Program-made: the position numbers and the translations under genes | Source: Nemertoderma westbladi | Lineage: Eukaryota; Xenacoelomorpha; Nemertodermatida; Nemertodermatidae | DNA: 64,000 bases | Direction: 5' to 3' | NCBI GenBank assembly: GCA_032718475.1 | Contig: JAUCBJ010003349.1 | Location: 1 to 64,000 of the forward strand | Notes under the pieces: model-generated | The model's database searches: none | Seen by the model: only the letters and a program-made list of their open reading frames with translations | Told to the model about the DNA's origin: nothing | Shown here: positions 46,605 to 58,374 of the stretch, in pieces | How the letters are laid out: each line of letters opens with the position of its first letter | Position numbering within the stretch: position 1 is the stretch's first letter

Positions 46605-46787
46605 GCAGATCATTTTTGGACTTAATCCCCTGTTAGCAGTATATTACCGGTACTATACTACTGTACTACACTGACTGCACCGAACCTAACACTGTCAGAC
46701 TTCCTGGTACCAACGAATACGGAGTTCTAGAGTAGAACTTAGAACTTAGAACCGCGTCACCTGTATTCTGCGTTAGTCCTACTCGCG

Positions 46788-48113
46788 ATGCCCTGCTGCA
46801 CTTGCAGTAGCTCTGGCTCGGGTAGCCGTTGTAAGAGGTGCGCCTGCGTAAATGCGGGACGTGTTTGTACAAACTGCGCACCAGGATGAAGGGGAACTGT
46901 TTCAACGGCGGGGGGACATCTTCCTCACAGTCATTGCCTTACCCCTACCGAGAGAAGCTTATATCCATTGATTCCGTTCCGGGTTCACTTTCGCAGCCGT
47001 TGCCAGCGGATAGTGGATAGTGGTGGTTGGTTATCAGGATAAGAGCTGAAGAGGGAGATGATGACTGGCATGACAGCATGACACATTGGTGGACTTTGAT
47101 GCAACGTTAACTAATGTAACCAGTCTTTTGAGTATCCCAGCGTCCAGCGAGTCGGGTGTCCCAGTGGCCAATGCATCGGGTGCCCACCAAGCTCCAACGT
47201 CGTTTGTTGTCACCAACCAGGTCCCCATTGTTACAGGTATTGTGGCTGCCCCCCCCCCCCCCCTGCCCACTGCCCCAATGGTGTCAGGGGCTGTCCCCCA
47301 AGTTCCCACGGTGCCAGGAGTTGTCCCATTCTGCTAAGTACTGAAGTAGGGCATCTACGCTGAATGCGTTCGGCGCACAATTTTTTCCAGTATTTGGAGC
47401 AGGCTCAGAAAATTGAGAGCGCGGCGCCGCGCAGGCGCAGTAAATCGGATACAGTAAATGACCTCATTGAGTCAAACAAGCGAAATAACATCCCATTAGC
47501 TGATCGTCGTGCGGAACTTACTTCCGAGAACAGGCAGCAACAGCAAACTCATTCTTTGAGGGACAACAGAAATGAGGCTGAGCAGAGAGATAACAAGCGA
47601 ATGAACATAATTATGCATAATGTTCCAATTCCTGACTCAACAAACAGCAGTCATCGAGGTGATTACGATACAAAGATAATCAATGCTTGCCTTGGGGAAA
47701 TTGGATGTAATGACATTCAGCCACGATCAACCAGGCGACTTCGTCGCTTTGTAAATCATCGACCTTTTGGTTTCTGTGATAAGGTTGTAGTGACTTTCCG
47801 ACAAGAATCTGACAAATGGAAGGTTCTCAATTCATTATACAGTCGTGAAAGCAACATTGTATCTGTCACTCTTCCAACTAATGATATACAGGCGTTTCGT
47901 ATCACTCCAGATAGGACTCGCCGGGAACTGGAGTCTGTTCGGCAGCGATATGCAGCCAAGAATAATCGGAACACTACTGCTTCTGTCACACAGGAAACTG
48001 TTTCATTAAACAATTCTATAAATATTGCCATCACACCTACACTCGCAAATGATACATTTCCTGGGCAGCACTCTCAAAACAGCCCGTCAAGTGCTACTGG
48101 TGGACCACAATGA
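46788..48113 (+). pseudogene. LINE ORF1 with N-terminal Cys-rich (CXC-like) domain
   Basis: From the ATG at 46788 the frame encodes a CxC-type cluster (CCTCSSSGSGSRCKRCAC then CTNCAPG). It shifts near 46886, where the fitting continuation MKGNCFNGG is in another frame. After a Pro-rich, repeat-bearing stretch (stops near 47337), a 249-residue frame at 47364-48113 carries a coiled-coil-like segment (ENRQQQQTHSLRDN) and an RRM-like NIIMHNVPI region, typical of LINE ORF1 nucleic-acid-binding proteins. A 60-bp dispersed repeat interrupts it at 47326-47386. Confidence 0.65.
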
Positions 48114-48144
48114 CATCAGCTAACAGACAGAATCTACATTCAAC

Positions 48145-51087
48145 ATGCAAACCATGGATTCACCATACCCCTGGCTAGAGGAATTTGATGGACGTGGTGT
48201 TCATGCTGCCCATATTAACATCCAAAGTCTAAAGCCCAAAATCCCCGAATTGAGAATAATCATGAACTCTTGTCGGATACACGTGCTAATGGTCACCGAA
48301 ACATGGCTGGATGCTTCTGTGCCAGATGAGGAAGTAACGATTTCCGGCTACAAAATCTACAGGCATGACAGACATAGAAATGGAGTCTCTTTACCCTGGG
48401 GTGGAGTCGCAATATATGTAGAAAATAATTTATCTTTTGTAAAGGAATTCACTCATCCCTATTCCGAAATATTATTTGGTAACCTCTTCCTACCATACAC
48501 CAAACCAATTCTGTTAGAGGTTATTTATCGACCTCAATATGACAACGACATATCCATAGAGTGACATATCCCAATATAAGGAAGTATATATACTCGGTGA
48601 TACAAATACAGATATCCTACTACCTAAGCAGAATACAAATGCATCTTCAACAGACATCAACAAACTAACTAACTTTTGTAATTCTGTTGGCTTAAAACAA
48701 ATTATAAATGAACCTACACGTGTAACGGAAAACAGCAGCACCTGTATCGACCATGTATTTGTCGGAGCAACTCCAATGGTCAAAAGGAGTGGAGTTATTA
48801 AGACATGTTTGAGTGACCATTATATGGTATTTTTAACAAGGAAAAAGGAGAGATTGACATTGAATCGTCATACAACTATAAACTGCCGAAACTATTCAAG
48901 ATATTCAAAAGAAGCACTATTACAAATGATTAAGTCAAACGCAGTCATCCAGCAAATCTCCCAACAGTCACAAATCGAGATTGCAGCACAGCAACTCAGT
49001 GAGGAGTTAAAATCCATAATTGACACACTCGCACCCATGCGTACCAGACGAATAAAGGTTAGATCTGAAAAATGGATAGATGGTGAAATATTGACTGCAA
49101 TAACACTACGTAACAAAGCATTCAAACGATACTCCAGTAGTAGGTCATCATCACATGATCATTCCGAATACAAGCATCTTCGAAATGAAGTAACGACACT
49201 TATTCGTCAGAAGAAATCCGATTACATCAAAGAGCAGATAGAGTCAAATAAAGACAACACAAAAGCGCTTGGGAAGATCTTTAAAGTCGCTTGGTGTTCC
49301 ATCCAAAAAGCAATCCACTACACCTTCAGGATTATTGATCGAGGGGGAGATTTCGCAAGATACAGATATAATATGCAATCATTTCAATGACTATTTCTCA
49401 AGCATTGCTGAAAAACTTGTGGATAAACTACCTCCACCAACAGGCGAATATGGATACATACCTACATCCAAGTACTATGAAGGATTAGGGATACATCAGA
49501 ACAGCTTTTCTTTTCACACAACTAGTATATCAGCCATTTTCGATATATTACGCAGTCTGGATATAGGGATAAGTACAGGACCTGACGGTATACCTGCCAA
49601 AATTGTTAGAGATGGTGCTGACCTTATTGCACAACCCCTAACTCACATAGCCAACATATCTATCGGAAATGGAATATTTCCTTCGGTGTATAAATATGCC
49701 AAGGTGGTACCAATTTTCAAAAAAGGTTCTCACACTGCTGTAGAAAATTATAGACCTGTGTCCCTTTTACCGATTCTTTCCAAAGTTCTAGAACGTATTG
49801 TACACGATCAATTAACATTATATTTTAACAGCAACAACATTATAAATAAATATCAATCGGGATTTAGAGCTGGCTACTCTACAAATACTAGTCTAATGTT
49901 TGTTGACAACTTCATCATTGATGCTATGGATAATGGATGTTTAACTGGAATGGTGTTAATTGACTTCAGCAAAGCCTTCGACACAATCAATCATTCTCTC
50001 CTAATCCAGAAGTTTAAACTGTTGGGTTTCTCTGATCTAGCTACACAATGGTTGACTTCATATATATCTGGGCGGAAACAATTTGTCTGTCTTAATGGTA
50101 CGTCCTCAAAACCATTGAATGTCAACCACGGTTTTCCCCAGGGGTCTATCTTGGGTCCTGATCTCTACACAGGAAATACTAATGATTATCCCCAATCTAT
50201 CAATGTTATGGCTCCAATTTTTGCAGACGATACAAATCTTATTTTTTCTGCTCCAGATGCTGAATCAATATCACAATCATTATCCGAGAATATGGAACAA
50301 ACATTCAGTTGGTGTGTGGAAAATCGACTGAGCATAAACCTCAAGAAAACTAAAGTAATTTGTTTTGGAACCCATCAGCGGCTTGCGAGAGGGTCGGAAC
50401 TCAGAGTAACGTGCAATGGGACGGTTCTTCCCCAGGAAAATGTAGTAACGTACCTGGGCTCTGAACTCGATGAAACACTCTCCGGTGACAGTATGGTAAC
50501 TGCAATAATAAAAAAAGGAAACAGCCGACTGAAATTCCTTCACCGTCAAGGGGCTGTCCTCAATCCCCACACTCGGCGCATTCTATGTATGGCTCTCATA
50601 CAGCCACATATGGATTACGCAGCAAGTTGCTGGTTCTTCTCGATTGCGCACCGTAAGCGGGTCCAACTTGAGTCCCTCCAACGTAAATGCGTTCGTTACT
50701 GCCTCGGTTTGGGTCCACGGACTCATATCGGTGCAAGCAGAATTTGCTACATTGAACTGGCTTCCACTAAAAGAACGATGTGAGTCCGTTGTACTATCGC
50801 ACATGTACAAAATTTGCAATGGCAATGGGCCGTCATACTTGCGTGACCTCATCAATTTCTCGGGGGAGAGCGGGACAACGAATGTACGTATTGCCCACCG
50901 GAAGGCGATAATCCCAAACAAGAACATGAAACACGGACAACTCGCCATCTCATATATGGGCCCAACACTATGGAACGAGATCCCAGCCGCGATTACAAGA
51001 TCTGTAAATCTGGAAACATTCAAACATAAATTAAAAGATCATTATTTAGACAAAATGCGTGCCAAGGAAGTTTCTTTATACACCTAA
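48145..51087 (+). pseudogene. CR1/L2-like LINE ORF2: endonuclease and reverse transcriptase
   Basis: The endonuclease at 48145-48564 has HINIQSLKPKIPEL and VTETWLD, then after a shift LGDTNTDIL and SDHYMVF (48580-48835). A linker frame reaches about 49300, shifts, and reverse transcriptase runs at 49269-50783: GPDGIPAKIV, YRPVSLLPILSKV, QSGFRAGYST, IDFSKAFDTINH, HGFPQGSILGP, FADDTNLIF and INLKKTKVI. The C-terminal domain continues in a third frame from about 50740 to 51087 (LNWLPLKERC, YMGPTLWNEIP). Three shifts kill it, but the element is nearly full length. It would nick DNA and copy its RNA into the break. The 3' UTR seems to run to the TAA microsatellite near 51555. Confidence 0.87.
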
Positions 51088-52331
51088 TTGAGTCCCTTAA
51101 ATATACTATTTTAATCGGTCACAACTACCACAACCATCATTTGTTTTTATTTAATAACTACATTTAATTAATTTATCAACTCTAATTAAAAATTTGCAAC
51201 CCTAACCTAAGACACTAGTCTGACAGAAATTACCCATCCAAACTTCCAATCTACTGTTAATCACAATGAATATTTTTATAATTAATTTGCGTCCAAACAT
51301 TTACATTTTACTTTTAACCTCGGAGTCATCTCATTAATATTTTTAAAAACATTTTTACTAATCTTAACTTAATCCATTTTTATCAATTAATATTTTTAAC
51401 CAACGCTATTTTAAATGCATTTTTACCAATGTACCTTATTACTTTTAGTTAGAGGATCCACATGAAAATGAGACTCAGTCTCTTGTGGCTATCCTCGGCC
51501 GCCAAATAGTACATAAATTATAGATTGCACTACCTGTATAGTTTAATGTGTAATTCTTGTGTAAATAATAATAATAATAATAATAAAATAAATTTGTATA
51601 GCGCCAAATTTACAATAAATGTATAAATATCGTACAGTAGGCCTACTAATTTGGTGACTGTTATTTTAATCTGTTTTTTTAGTGTTGTTCTTGTTGTATA
51701 TAACATATATTTGTATTTTATCTATCATTTGGCGCCAATAAACAAGTTCAAACAATCAAGTTCAATCCAGAGCGCGGCGCCGCACAGGCGCAGAAAATTG
51801 ATAGCGGGGCTCACTGCTACACTGGCTCAGACTTCCACTACAGCACTAAGTCAGTAAGTAAGTACTGAGGTACTGAGGTAGGCCTACCCCTGGCCTGCTG
51901 GCAGTTTGCCGACTACCGGTAACAGGGTAATGACATACAGATAAGACTGTAAGAGATAGGCCTAATAACTGAATAAACCCTCCTACTTCAGTACTTGGTG
52001 TGCTTCGGCTTCGGCCAGTAGGCAGGCAGGTAGGTCAGGTGGTAGGAGATTTCGCGCAGTATGCAGTATTCCTGCTGTGCGCGCCAATCTCGCGCAGAAT
52101 TTCTGCTCTGCGCGCCAATCTCGCGCAGTGTTTCTGCTGCGCACGCGGATTTTGCACTGTTTTCGACTGCGCAGGCGCACATTTTTTCCTGCGCCACGTC
52201 GCGTTCGGCGCACAAAAAAATCACTCAACAGAAGGGCGTGTAGGCCTATCTTACTGTCTTATCTACTGATCTAGGCCTACTGTAATTTCTCCCATTGTTC
52301 ATTCTTGTATAGGCCTATATTATTTACTTAA
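51088..52331. other. LINE 3' UTR and short GC-rich repeats
   Basis: It holds the LINE 3' UTR, a (TAA)n tract at about 51555-51580, two GGCGCC-containing segments (one near 51770 resembles 47410: GAGCGCGGCGCCGC then AGGCGCAG), and the CGCGCA array at 52030-52200. No gene. Confidence 0.5.
52030..52200. repeat. CGCGCA-rich tandem array, about 37-bp unit
   Basis: Units containing CTGCGCGCCAATCTCGCGCAG recur about four times with decay. The array is unusually rich in CG dinucleotides for this window. Frames through it are artefacts. Confidence 0.7.
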
Positions 52332-52620
52332 CCCTCCCCCGGTAACGGGTGTAAAATAATACCCCAAGGGGATAAATTTTGATATTTTTCGACAATCTCT
52401 CATATTACAGTATTATGTATGTCCGTTCACAGCTTCATAGTACAGTCAGACAGTAGTAGCCTATCTTCCAAAAAAACGTGTAATCTACCGATTGTGTGGG
52501 CCAAAGCTATAAAATTTTGTTTATGAAAAATGTTATGCCCCTTAATTTGAAAACAACTTACAGACTTAGTTAGGTAAGATGGGGTATAAAAATACCCCAT
52601 TTGTTGCTGTATTGAATAAC
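52332..52620 (+). mobile_element. One end of a piggyBac-like element
   Basis: TTAA at 52328-52331 is followed by CCCTCCCCCGGTAACGGGTG and AATACCCC; a dyad GGGGTAT...ATACCCC lies near 52574. The end resembles those of elements A and B. I could not find the matching right end, so the extent is open. Confidence 0.45.
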
Positions 52621-53360
52621 GTTATGGTGCTCGTTTAGTGGTGCTTTTTGTGGCTCATTTTGGTTTCATTGGAACAACAATCAGACAATGGTCGATTTAG
52701 TTGTAGGCCTACTAGAGGGAGAGGCATGTTTTAACTTTGACTTTTAAGACCAAATTATCAGTATTATGAAGCTACCGGTACTGTATTGTGTTTCTGTAGG
52801 CCTATGGCCTGTATTTCTCAAGCCAAGACTTCGGCCTAATCGCGATGCGATAGATTGCTAAGTATATGTGAAAAACTCTTATTGCTGTATTGTTGGCTTT
52901 CTTAGTCAGTTAGTGGTGTTCTGGTCTTTTGGGTCTCATTTTGGGTTCATTGTAACTGCAATACCGGTACCGTATACTGGTATATAATTTAGTTGGACAA
53001 TAATCACATTTTATGATCAAATCATCAGTACATGGTCAGTCGTAAATCAGCAGTCATGGCAGCATGGTGTATATTTCATATTAGAATTCAAGATCTTGTT
53101 CTATTGCGAGGTGATATATCTGTATAGTATATATATATCACCTTGTGCCTTGTTGACTTTCTAGTGGTGTTATTTGATTCATTTTATGCTTATTGGAACT
53201 GCAATGCTCTAATTAGACCCATAACACCAGTTAAAAACCTACAATGAGAAACACTCTCACAGCGAATGCTTCGCTATGATAGTATCTTGTTGCAAAATGC
53301 CCCATCGCGACGTTAACGATGATCGCGATTGTAGAGGGATGACTTTGGTGGCATTAAGCG
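52590..53360 (+). repeat. Repeat R1, with three diverged internal sub-copies
   Basis: A block of about 40 bp (GTGGTG, then CATTTTGG-like, then CATTGGAAC) recurs near 52640, 52913 and 53164. Parts of R1 match R2 (57395-57445 joined to 62817-63035) in the same order and direction: TGGTCGATTTAGTTG, AGACCAAATTAT, and a distal block from CACTCTCACAGCG to GGGATGACTTTGG. Confidence 0.7.
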
Positions 53361-53768
53361 TCGGGTAGACTTCAACCAAATTGAAAAAAAATTTCACAAC
53401 TTAGCCTATTTTTTCACCATTTGGCAAATTATGGGAGGGGGATTGCAAGTGTTTTTTTGTTTAATGTTACTTAAATGTCGTAATTAACGATAAATGACGG
53501 AAATGACGATAAAATTCATATTAATACCGGTAGGCCCTACCGGTATTCGTTTTTAAACTTTCTTTGTTGGTGGTTGGTGCACGTTTTATGCGATAGGACA
53601 GTAGGATCATGTTTTTTGGTTGGCGTAAATTTGTGTCGCTTGGTGCAAATTATTTTACGCACGGCGCACATCCGGCGTGCAAAACAGCCTGGTACGTAGT
53701 TCAGTAGTTTGTGAAAAGCTGTAAAGTAGGCCTACCTACCCTACACCGCTACACCTATACGATGCGAT

Positions 53769-55685
53769 ATGGTATTAACGAGAGCGCAGCGTCAACAACG
53801 TTCTACATTACAACTCGAGCATTTGTCGGACGATGAATTTAAAGAACTATTAATCTCGAAATCGATAAATGATAAAGAAAAGCGTACCAGTAAATCATCT
53901 CGTGGAGTAAAATTGTCTAAAAAAAGTAAAAGCATGTCAGTGACAGCAAACGATACTTGTGCAACGGAAGTTAACCACAACATTGAAGTCCCTTTAGTAA
54001 ATATACCGGTAGCATCCCATTCGACCCCGCTTCAAATTGAACAAATTTCTTATGTTATTGGTAGTGGAACTGGTGGTGGTTCCGTATCTATTCCCATTTC
54101 AACGGAACTTAGATTTTCTAACGCAATAGCCAGTAGACCAAGACCATCCACACCATGTCAGAACGTAATAGAAGCCACAGCTATTCTACCGTTGAGTCCT
54201 CTTGTTATAACCTTATCAGATTCGCCAGCGTCATCTAATCCTGCACTTGTTCTGACATCTGTTACTACATCAATCAATTCACCTGCAAGTTATATGGGTG
54301 TATCTAACTCTAACATGCCTAATAATTCACCTACCGGCAACGGACTTAGTAGGCCTTCGCCATCAAATAGCAATAGGCATATTCGTCCACCAAATACAGA
54401 ACAACCACATGAATTGAGCATTACCGGTACCAACGGAACATCCGACCGAACATCACAATCGCGTTCGTTATGGGATCAACTTAGCATTAGGTTCTTAAGC
54501 AACCTTTTATTTAGCAGCTCTAATGAACATACTGTTGTCGGTAGGCCTGCCTCTAATAGTCTTCCACATAGTTCTACATTAATTAACAGTTCTACCATTC
54601 TACAACCACATACTCTAACAACAACATCGATCAATTCAAATGTAGGCCTACCTCTTGGTTCAACTTCTACGACATCAAATATTACTTCTACTATACCGGT
54701 AGCAACGGTAGCACATACTTCTACCATACCAGTAGCGACGGTAGCGCATACTTCTACTATACCAAATACCACTATTTCTGCAACATCAACATGTTCTTCT
54801 ACTGAACCACCAGCACATACTTTCCCTTCAACGGTGATTCCTTCCTCGATGAACTCCGACCTGCCAATTCAGACCCGTAATACCTCCTCGCCCTTATTCA
54901 CTTCCAGCTTTGTGGATGAGTTGTTTCTCCCATTTTATTCTGTCATTGACACTTTGTTGAAACCTTACACAGTTTTCGGATCCAACATTGGGAACCATCA
55001 ATCTATTTTGAAGTTCTCGTTAAGCCAAAACCAGTGCAATGCGATAAACTTAACTACCGGTAACTCACAACTTCGCCACAAAATAATTTTGTGTTTCACT
55101 TGTTTGAATAGTGACGGTAATCCCGTCATAGACTATCCTTGTTTCGTTAACGTCATGTGCAACTCGAAGTTCGTTTTTATCGAGAAGCGATGTATGCGAC
55201 CCATAGATATTACACTAACCTCCATTACTCGCTACCCTTCACGTAACTCGGTTGCTGTTAAGTGGATACGGACTCCAGCTAATATTGGTAAAGCATGGCG
55301 GGCCGCTGTTTACTTAGTGAAGGAAGATTCAGTGGAGAATATATTTAACGAGATTTCAAATAAAAAGACCCTAGATTTTGGATACACTAAGCGAGTGATA
55401 GAGAGCTGCTTAAAGTCGACGTTAAACGATAGTTTGGATTTAGTCGGAAGCGACGCGACTGTATCTCTTGTCTGTCCGTTGAGTACCGTGCGAATGGAGA
55501 CGCCAGCTAGGTCGATGTCCTGCGACCACATACAGTGTTTCGATCTGGAGTCCTACCTGGAGGTCCATAGACGGACCCCGAGATGGACCTGTCCTGTCTG
55601 CAGTCGTCTGGCCTACCCCAAGGACCTCGCTGTGGATCGCTTCTTCCAGGATATTCTATCCCAGACGGACTCCGACGAGAAACAG
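53769..55685 (+). CDS. PIAS-family SUMO E3 ligase, exon 1
   Basis: Residues 1-639 of a 747-residue protein. The N-terminus (VLTRAQRQQR) is not a recognisable SAP domain. Residues about 60-370 are Ser/Thr/Pro-rich with a short tandem repeat (STIPVATVAHT, three times). A PINIT-like domain spans about 380-530 (LPFYSVIDTLLKPYTVF to AAVYLVKEDSV). The SP-RING follows at about 565-630 (CPLSTVR, SCDHIQCF, CPVCSRL), with the Cys/His ligands present. It would hold SUMO-loaded E2 (Ubc9) and target SUMO to substrates, usually in the nucleus. The exon ends at CAG followed by GT at 55686; translating on would reach a stop within 45 codons. One exon covering PINIT and SP-RING is unusual, as PIAS genes normally have many introns. 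Confidence 0.88.
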
Positions 55686-56335
55686 GTGCGTTCGTTTCGA
55701 AACTGGAGTCGATGCGTCTCATGACACAAGACTGAGTCAAATGTGACTCCGACATAAAAAAAATCTGTTTGTAAAATTTTTTGCCATTTTTACTCGAAGG
55801 AGAAGATACAGGAGACAGGGGACGGACCCTCCTGAATTTTTTTTGTCATTTGGTCGTGATTTGTTGTTTGTTGTGATTTTGAAATCAGCAGTCAGAAGGG
55901 TCCCCTGTATCTAACCAGTGCGCAGTTGTTGGGATGGGGGGGGGGGGGGGGCTTGACGCAAATCCCATTTCTGCGAAAAACTATAAGTCAATAGAGCAGA
56001 TTATAGCTATCTGTTCCGCAATCTCTTGACCAATTAATCAAGGTGTCATATAAAGTGATTTAAATGTCGTGAATTAAGATAATAACTATTGTTTTACTTC
56101 ATTTACTCGACCTACATTTATTATATCCAATGTGAAATTTTAATCATTATAGTTAGACTTTCTTCTTGAAATTGTATCCAAATGATTTATACAGGTAGAC
56201 GCTGGTTTTATATTAACCTGTTATGTTGTGACTTTACACTTACGGTTTTGCTTCCCTACTGACTCGTATCTCGTTGCATTCAGTAACAATAAATTAATAA
56301 ACTCAACCTTTACGGCTTCTGTTGCTTCTTTGTAG
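55686..56335 (+). other. Intron of the PIAS-like gene
   Basis: It starts GTGCGT after CAG and ends TTCTTTGTAG. Both flanking codons are whole (phase 0). It includes a G run of about 18 near 55935 and a pair of inverted GGGACGGACCC and GGGTCCCC-like words. It has no gene. Confidence 0.8.
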
Positions 56336-56662
56336 GTGAAAATCAATTACGATGGTTCGTGGTCTACCAAATCTAAAGGAGCGATCCGAGAACTTTGTGA
56401 GACAGACAGACTCATAGAGAAATCCGTCGATGATACCATCATAGTACTCGATTCCTCCAACGATGAGGACGCCTTACAGGATATCGAAAATAGTGGAACC
56501 AATAATGACGTCATAAGCTCGAAGGGGGTTGGAAGTGGTGACGTCACGAAAAAACGTCGTCATTCATCAATTAATGTTGGAGGCGCATCTAACGAGAGCC
56601 GCAATGTGAGACCGTTAGTTCCCCTTCATTATATAACATGTAATGTAACAAACAATAAGTAA
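56336..56662 (+). CDS. PIAS-family SUMO E3 ligase, exon 2
   Basis: The last 108 residues begin VKINYDGSW, matching the conserved stretch that follows the SP-RING in PIAS proteins (an acidic or polar run then DGSW). A SUMO-interaction motif reading TIIVLDSSNDEDA lies near residues 36-48 of the exon: a hydrophobic core followed by acidic residues. The stop is TAA at 56660-56662. No ATG is needed here as translation comes from exon 1. Confidence 0.85.
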   Translation: MKINYDGSWSTKSKGAIRELCETDRLIEKSVDDTIIVLDSSNDEDALQDIENSGTNNDVISSKGVGSGDVTKKRRHSSINVGGASNESRNVRPLVPLHYITCNVTNNK

Positions 56663-56694
56663 TTTTATTTAGTATAGGAACTAATCGAATCTCC

Positions 56695-56700
56695 AATAAA
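56695..56700 (+). terminator. Polyadenylation signal of the PIAS-like gene
   Basis: AATAAA lies 32 bases after the stop codon. Confidence 0.6.
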
Positions 56701-57445
56701 TATTTTGTTTGATGACATTTTGTTCTTAAAATTGCCTTTTTATCCGAATTATATTATTGAATTGTATAAGTTTTTCGGGTATAAATAATTAATTAATTGC
56801 ACTAAATATAAAAACCGGTGGAGAACTCGTTGAGCGTACCAAATGTACAAATATAATTACCTAGGATTAAAAGTTAAGTAATATTAATTTAATTGTATTT
56901 ATTGCCTAGTGATACTTATATGAAGAAAAAAAAACAAAAGGGCAATTTATTGCAAACGCAAATTCCGGTATATCCTGGGCTGCTGCATGGTTTGTCTGGA
57001 ATGCCGCCCAAAAATTTTTCTAAATGAGCTTTTTTGAAAGTGTCGAGGGAACAATCAGACATTGCGTAAGAATTGAGGTAAAACGTTGGATAATTGCGGT
57101 CCGACAACACCAATACTGTTCTCCGTTAGAGTCCCCCGCCCCCATAGGGGGGGGGGGGGGGGGGGGTAAGGGGGCTCATTAAAATTCCTGAATTAATCCC
57201 CCTCCGGGGGAAAATCGTAGCTAATAACATCTGATATTAAACTTGCAAATATTAAACTGTAACTGCACCGATAGCCAGTTCTATTGATTTTCGTTTATTG
57301 TTTTGGTTAGGATAGATCGTGCCACTATAACTAAACATAAAATTTAAATTGTTAATTAGGGTGGTTCAAAAAAATAGAAACTCCTATGCGCTACACCTAT
57401 GCTGTGATTCATTTTGGTCTGATTGGAACCGCAATTGGTCGATTT
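56701..57445. other. Interval between PIAS-like gene and TIR element
   Basis: It is AT-rich, with a G run of about 22 near 57148-57170 and a CCCCCTCCGGGGG dyad near 57198. Its last 50 bp are the left part of R2. No gene. Confidence 0.5.
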
Positions 57446-57485
57446 GGTAATATCACATTTGAGGCACAGTGGTAAGAAATTTTTT

Positions 57486-57650
57486 TATCGATGCCCATGG
57501 CGAACCACTTATACTTTTTTTTCAAACTTTGAAGATTCCGCTATGCCCATGGCGAACCACTTATACATTTTTCAAAAGTTTGTTGATTCAGCTACGTCCA
57601 TAGCAAACCACTCCTTTTCAGAGTTTGTTGATTCCTCTATGCCCTTATTA
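57486..57650. repeat. About 54-bp tandem repeat, three to four copies
   Basis: Units contain TGCCCATGGCGAACCACTTA or a decayed form, with GTTTGTTGATTC between. They lie near the left end of the TIR element and may be subterminal transposase sites. Confidence 0.75.
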
Positions 57651-58094
57651 AGAAACCTAATTATTTGAAAGTTTATTTATTAACGTTTTATTTATTTATT
57701 AATAGTAGTAATAATAACAATACTTGATTAGCATACATTACAGTGTAATATTGCATATAATTACCTAATTAACTAAAACTGCTAATTAGCTCATTAACTA
57801 TGTATTAATAAATGGCACAAACTGCAAATTGATTTATTAGATGCCACAAATTACGTAGGTTTTTCCGGTACAACCTCGGGCATCTATGAACAGTCGTAAA
57901 TTGGTTCCTGAAATAATAAAGTTAAGAATTTATTATTTCAAAATAATAAAATAGATTATATATATATATATATATAGATATAAAATAGATTCGATTCAAA
58001 CAAATTAGCACAATATTTCAGAGAAAATGAAAAGAAAGTCTAAAATTTACTAAGGATTTCCTTTACTCAAATAGAATATAATAATAATATATCA

Positions 58095-58195
58095 AATAAA
58101 TTAATGCATCTGAATAATTATTTCTTTACAACCAAATCAAATGTAATTGTCAATATTTTATAAGTAATATAATTATTCAGATGCATTAATTTATT
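58095..58195. other. Perfect 26-bp inverted repeat with 49-nt loop
   Basis: Arms 58095-58120 and 58170-58195 are exactly complementary and centred on the palindrome-like ATGCAT(C)T word. It sits between the left end of the TIR element and its satellite and may be a small insertion. Confidence 0.85.
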
Positions 58196-58374
58196 ACGTG
58201 TATTATTAATGTGTACAAAATGCCACAATTCTTAAAAATATGCACTGTAATATAATAATTGCTTAATAATAATTTGAGGATGACTTAAAAAAACGCAGGC
58301 CTACTAAAAAATGATCGATTACGCTTCCGCATCTGGCAGTCTGGTGCTGTGCTGTGCATCTCCACATGAGTCAG

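Noticed and set aside
52000-52274. Cys/Arg-rich small frames
   Set aside because: They come from the CGCGCA tandem array, are open on both strands and have no domain.
55686-55724. PIAS-like protein ending at 55724 without splicing
   Set aside because: A good donor at 55686 and acceptor at 56335 join in phase to the conserved DGSW and SIM region, so the unspliced end is intron read-through.
57121-57210. Right end of the piggyBac-like element starting at 52332
   Set aside because: There are G/C runs and a TTAA, but the expected inverted terminus is absent.
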